Shown here piece after piece: positions 4,290 through 5,452 of a stretch of 5,452 bases of DNA. The translations under genes and the position numbers were made by a program. Below the pieces are notes generated by a model. It saw only the letters and a list, made by a program, of their open reading frames with translations. It ran no database searches and was not told the DNA's origin. Source of the stretch: Minisyncoccota bacterium (GTDB taxonomy: Bacteria; Patescibacteriota; Minisyncoccia; UBA6257; GWB1-50-10); NCBI GenBank assembly GCA_020062265.1, contig JAGUWR010000035.1:1-5452 (forward strand), in the 5' to 3' direction. The first letter of the stretch is position 1. Every line of letters starts with the position of its first letter.

Positions 4290-4423
4290 CATTGGCTGAA
4301 CAAAGCGAAGCTGGAGTTTCCCCGAATTCACCCAGTTTTTAAATCCGCATTACTGCGGAATGCCCCAAAGAATTTAGGGCAGCGCTCTACCAATGAGCTA
4401 CCGCGGCGATATTAAATTACTTT

Positions 4424-4445
4424 TTACTCTACAATTACTCTACAA
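4424..4445. repeat. 11-bp perfect tandem repeat in the tRNA-Phe 5' leader
   Basis: TTACTCTACAA is present twice head to tail (4424-4434 and 4435-4445). On the minus strand it forms most of the leader between the predicted start at about 4438 and the tRNA, with one copy touching the -10. It may be a simple duplication or affect leader processing. Confidence 0.7.
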
Positions 4446-4473
4446 ATATAACAGTATTTATTTAATTTTTCAA
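4445..4473 (-). promoter_or_regulatory. sigma70-type promoter for tRNA-Phe
   Basis: TTGAAA (4468-4473, five of six matches to TTGACA) and TATATT (4445-4450, five of six matches to TATAAT) are separated by exactly 17 bases, and TG stands at the extended -10 position. Transcription would start near 4438, giving a leader of about 31 bases before the tRNA. It lies directly downstream of the ZIP gene stop, so the tRNA need not depend on read-through. It is the best promoter match in the window. Confidence 0.65.
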
Positions 4474-4482
4474 CAATAGATT

Positions 4483-5220
4483 TTATTCCGGAATCAACAA
4501 ACCAAGCCCCCAAATCACCGCGATACCGACCAAAACAAGAAAGATATGGATGAATTCTTTTGCCCGCGCTTTATGACGAACTTCAGGCATTAAGTCGGAG
4601 GCAGAAATGTAAATAAAAGTGCCGGCCGCGAAGGCAAGAAAATACCAAATTAAATCGGAAACGGTCGGCGTCAAAAAGTAAGCGATTATCGCGCCGACAG
4701 GGGTAGCGGCAGCGGTTAAAAGATTATAAAAAAATACTTTGGCTTTGGAATAACCGGCGTGGAGAAGAACGCCGAAATCCCCGATCTCTTGCGGCACCTC
4801 ATGAAAGAAAACCGCCATCGTAGTAGCAATGCCCAGTTCTACGCTGACGCTAAAACTTAAAGCGATCGCTATACCATCAATAAAATTATGAGCCGCATCG
4901 CCGAAAAGAACGGTCCCGGAAAAAGTATGATAATCGCAAACCTCACGGTTATGACAGTGATACCATTTCAAAAACTTTTCAAAAATAAAAATAATCATAA
5001 TGCCTGCCACCACCCAAAGCAGAACTGATTCGCCGGCCGGGCTTTCCATTACTTCGGGAATCAGTTCGAAAAAAGCCGCGCCGAGGAGAGTACCGGCGGC
5101 AAAGCTGACCAACAAGAGCGATACCTTTTTTGCCCACGCTTCACGGTAAAGCAAAAAAAACCCGCCGGCCATAGCGGCTACGCTTCCAATCAAGCTGGCG
5201 ATTAAAATTTGATAAAACAT
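4483..5220 (-). CDS. ZIP-family divalent metal transporter
   Basis: This 245-residue inner-membrane protein belongs to the ZIP family, which carries Zn2+ and related metals into the cytoplasm. The two metal-site helices are clear: GDAAHNFIDGIAIA (107-120) with His111, Asn112 and Asp115, and FHEVPQEIGDFG (139-150) with His140, Glu141, Gln144, Glu145 and Asp148. About eight membrane segments can be placed, which is the normal number, and the length fits short bacterial ZIPs. The loop after segment 3 has WYHCHNREVCDYH (86-98), rich in His and Cys, probably a metal-sensing or capture loop. FELIPEV (51-57) and SDLMPEV (208-214) are further family-like stretches. The ATG at 5220 lies 17 bases after the 3' end of tRNA-Arg on the same strand, with no Shine-Dalgarno sequence and no clear promoter, so it may be read from the tRNA promoter and freed by tRNA processing. 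The substrate cannot be told from sequence alone. Confidence 0.93.
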   Translation of the reverse strand: MFYQILIASLIGSVAAMAGGFFLLYREAWAKKVSLLLVSFAAGTLLGAAFFELIPEVMESPAGESVLLWVVAGIMIIFIFEKFLKWYHCHNREVCDYHTFSGTVLFGDAAHNFIDGIAIALSFSVSVELGIATTMAVFFHEVPQEIGDFGVLLHAGYSKAKVFFYNLLTAAATPVGAIIAYFLTPTVSDLIWYFLAFAAGTFIYISASDLMPEVRHKARAKEFIHIFLVLVGIAVIWGLGLLIPE

Positions 5221-5237
5221 AATTTTGTCTAAACTCG

Positions 5238-5309
5238 CGTCCCCACGGGGAATCGAACCTCGATCTACTCCTTAGAAGGGAGTTATTCTGTCCGTTGAAC
5301 TATGGGGAC
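5238..5309 (-). tRNA. tRNA-Arg (anticodon TCT)
   Basis: The acceptor GTCCCCA/TGGGGAC closes with G73, the D stem is GTTC/GAAT (with a G-T pair), and the anticodon stem ACTCC/GGAGT is perfect around the loop CTTCTAA, with the anticodon at 5274-5276. The T arm is CGAGG-TTCGATT-CCCCG and contains one A-C mismatch (positions 51 and 63). It reads AGA and, by wobble, AGG codons. CCA is not encoded. It stands just upstream of the ZIP gene and may be co-transcribed with it. Confidence 0.95.
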
Positions 5310-5312
5310 AGA

Positions 5313-5348
5313 ATTATAGAAAATAAAAGTGTTGGTTTTGATTCTAAA
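5313..5348 (-). promoter_or_regulatory. candidate promoter for tRNA-Arg and the ZIP gene
   Basis: A consensus TATAAT lies at 5313-5318, but it is so close to the tRNA 5' end (5309) that a normal start would fall inside the tRNA. The better-placed pair is TATTTT (5320-5325) with TTTAGA (5343-5348) at 17 bases, starting near 5314. Either way the leader is only a few bases. Which one is used cannot be decided here. Confidence 0.35.
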
Positions 5349-5364
5349 CGAAAAGTGCGATAAT
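5338..5364 (+). promoter_or_regulatory. candidate promoter for the plus-strand tRNA at the right edge
   Basis: TGCGATAAT (5356-5364) is an extended -10 with five of six hexamer matches. TTGATT (5338-5343) lies upstream but with a short 15-base spacer. The start would be near 5371, giving a leader of about 60 bases that contains the GC-rich hairpins. It overlaps the divergent tRNA-Arg promoter region. Confidence 0.4.
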
Positions 5365-5378
5365 TTAAAGAGGCAACT

Positions 5379-5434
5379 CGCCTTCGCGAGATGACGGGCT
5401 TGCCCGCCGTAGCTCGCTTCGGCGAGCGAAGGCG
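5379..5434. repeat. GC-rich hairpin cluster directly before the partial tRNA
   Basis: CGCCTTCGC (5379-5387) is the exact complement of GCGAAGGCG (5426-5434). Between them lie CGGGC-TT-GCCCG (5395-5406) and GCTCGC-TTCG-GCGAGC (5412-5427); the latter shares two bases with the outer stem, so the two compete slightly. The composition and GCTTCGC-like words recall the inserts in the desulfurase gene and the intron. The 3' arm runs into the first two bases of the tRNA. Confidence 0.7.
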
Positions 5435-5452
5435 GGGCGTGGTGTAATGGTA
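5433..5452 (+). tRNA. partial tRNA, probably tRNA-Pro (cut by window edge)
   Basis: The last 20 bases read as a tRNA 5' end: acceptor CGGGGCG (5433-5439), U8 at 5440, a D stem beginning GTGT at 5442, A14 at 5446, and the G18-G19 pair in AATGGTA. A C at position 1 and this acceptor are typical of bacterial tRNA-Pro, but the anticodon is outside the window, so the identity is a guess. Confidence 0.6.

Larger units (their letters stand above)
4040..4375 (-). ncRNA. group I self-splicing intron in tRNA-Phe (336 bases, no ORF)
   Basis: The intron follows U33 and ends in G (4040). P1 pairs exon GCCCU (4376-4380) with GGGGC (4362-4366), giving the required U-G at the splice site. P10 pairs exon GAAGAG (4034-4039) with UUCUUU (4367-4372). 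P2 is the hairpin 4345-4358. P3 is CUGGGUG (4329-4335) with CGCCCAG (4080-4086), P4 UUCGGG (4321-4326) with CCCGAG (4187-4192), P6 CUCUGA (4176-4181) with UCGGAG (4134-4139), P7 GACUA (4119-4123) with UAGUC (4053-4057), and P8 the C-run 4075-4079 with GGGG (4066-4069). The core strings GAGCCAAGC, GGTGTAGAGACT and GATAGTCC resemble the Azoarcus and Anabaena tRNA introns (subgroup IC3). P5 is greatly extended (about 4193-4312), and 32 bases lie between P7 and P3 where IC3 introns have only a few. No homing endonuclease is present. Confidence 0.92.
4000..4407 (-). tRNA. tRNA-Phe (anticodon GAA) interrupted by a group I intron
   Basis: The 5' exon is 4376-4407 and the 3' exon 4000-4039, together 72 bases. 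The acceptor GCCGCGG pairs with CCGCGGC, followed by A73 (base 4000). The D stem is GCTC/GAGC, the anticodon stem CTGCC/GGCAG is perfect, the variable loop is GCGTA, and the T arm GGGTG-TTCGATT-CACCC is canonical. Joining CT to GAAGA gives the loop CTGAAGA, hence anticodon GAA. The interruption falls between U33 and G34. This junction is supported by intron pairing: a U-G pair at the 5' splice site and P10 pairing with the 3' exon. Base 37 is G, whereas most bacterial tRNA-Phe have A37; mycoplasmas also use G37. CCA is not encoded. Without splicing no functional tRNA would be made. Confidence 0.93.

Noticed and set aside
4034..4376. Alternative splice junction giving anticodon AAA (exon loop CTAAAT joined to A)
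   Set aside because: It breaks the P1 U-G pair and the P10 pairing, and A34 is not expected in a bacterial tRNA-Phe. CT joined to GAAGA satisfies all constraints.
4118..4415. Open frames of 61 residues (minus, 4118-4303) and 83 residues (plus, 4164-4415) inside the intron region
   Set aside because: They overlap conserved ribozyme helices and tRNA exon sequence, have no LAGLIDADG, GIY-YIG or HNH-like motif, and look like chance frames. The intron has no endonuclease gene.

Overview
The window reads as an accessory-rich piece of a bacterial chromosome, most likely from the Patescibacteria (Candidate Phyla Radiation, perhaps Parcubacteria). This is inference from style, with no marker phylogeny behind it: very tight gene spacing, almost no Shine-Dalgarno sequences, tRNA genes without an encoded CCA, a self-splicing-type intron in a tRNA, and many short GC-rich palindromes and tandem repeats, some of them inside coding sequence. 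All stops used (TAA, TAG, TGA) fit the standard bacterial code.

Layout, left to right. Positions 2470 down to 1 hold a minus-strand block that looks like one operon with 12-base gaps: an MgtC/SapB-type inner-membrane protein, a group I cysteine desulfurase of unusual length, and the N-terminal half of an HtrA/DegP-type membrane-anchored serine protease cut by the window edge. Upstream lies about 320 bases of AT-rich DNA without genes (2483-2804), with a 24-base perfect palindrome (longer if imperfect pairs are counted), a widely spaced pair of 20-base inverted repeats and a direct repeat. Next, on the minus strand, are tRNA-His(GTG) and arfB (ribosome rescue hydrolase). Divergent from arfB, and only about 30 bases away, is a plus-strand DedA/VTT-like membrane protein. 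Then come a split tRNA-Phe(GAA), a ZIP-family metal transporter and tRNA-Arg(TCT), all minus strand. The right edge has a plus-strand promoter, a GC-rich hairpin cluster and the first 20 bases of another tRNA (probably tRNA-Pro).

The most striking feature is the tRNA-Phe gene. Its two halves lie 336 bases apart, and the insert has the conserved core of a group I intron: P1 with a U-G pair at the 5' splice site, P3, P4, P6, P7, P8, P10 and a terminal G. It is inserted after U33, directly 5' of the anticodon. The intron carries no endonuclease gene, has a long extra P5 arm, an uncommon 32-base stretch between P7 and P3, and a P6 arm capped by the same kind of CCGCC-N4-GGCGG palindrome that has also landed twice inside the cysteine desulfurase gene. 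The desulfurase additionally carries a 168-base in-frame inverted-repeat insertion and three tandem-repeat expansions. Subtracting these brings it from 462 residues close to the usual family length of about 385-400.

Functionally the protein genes are housekeeping and envelope items: sulfur mobilisation for Fe-S clusters and tRNA thiolation, protein quality control outside the membrane, rescue of stalled ribosomes, metal uptake, and two membrane proteins of uncertain role. Apart from the operon there is no sign of a shared pathway.
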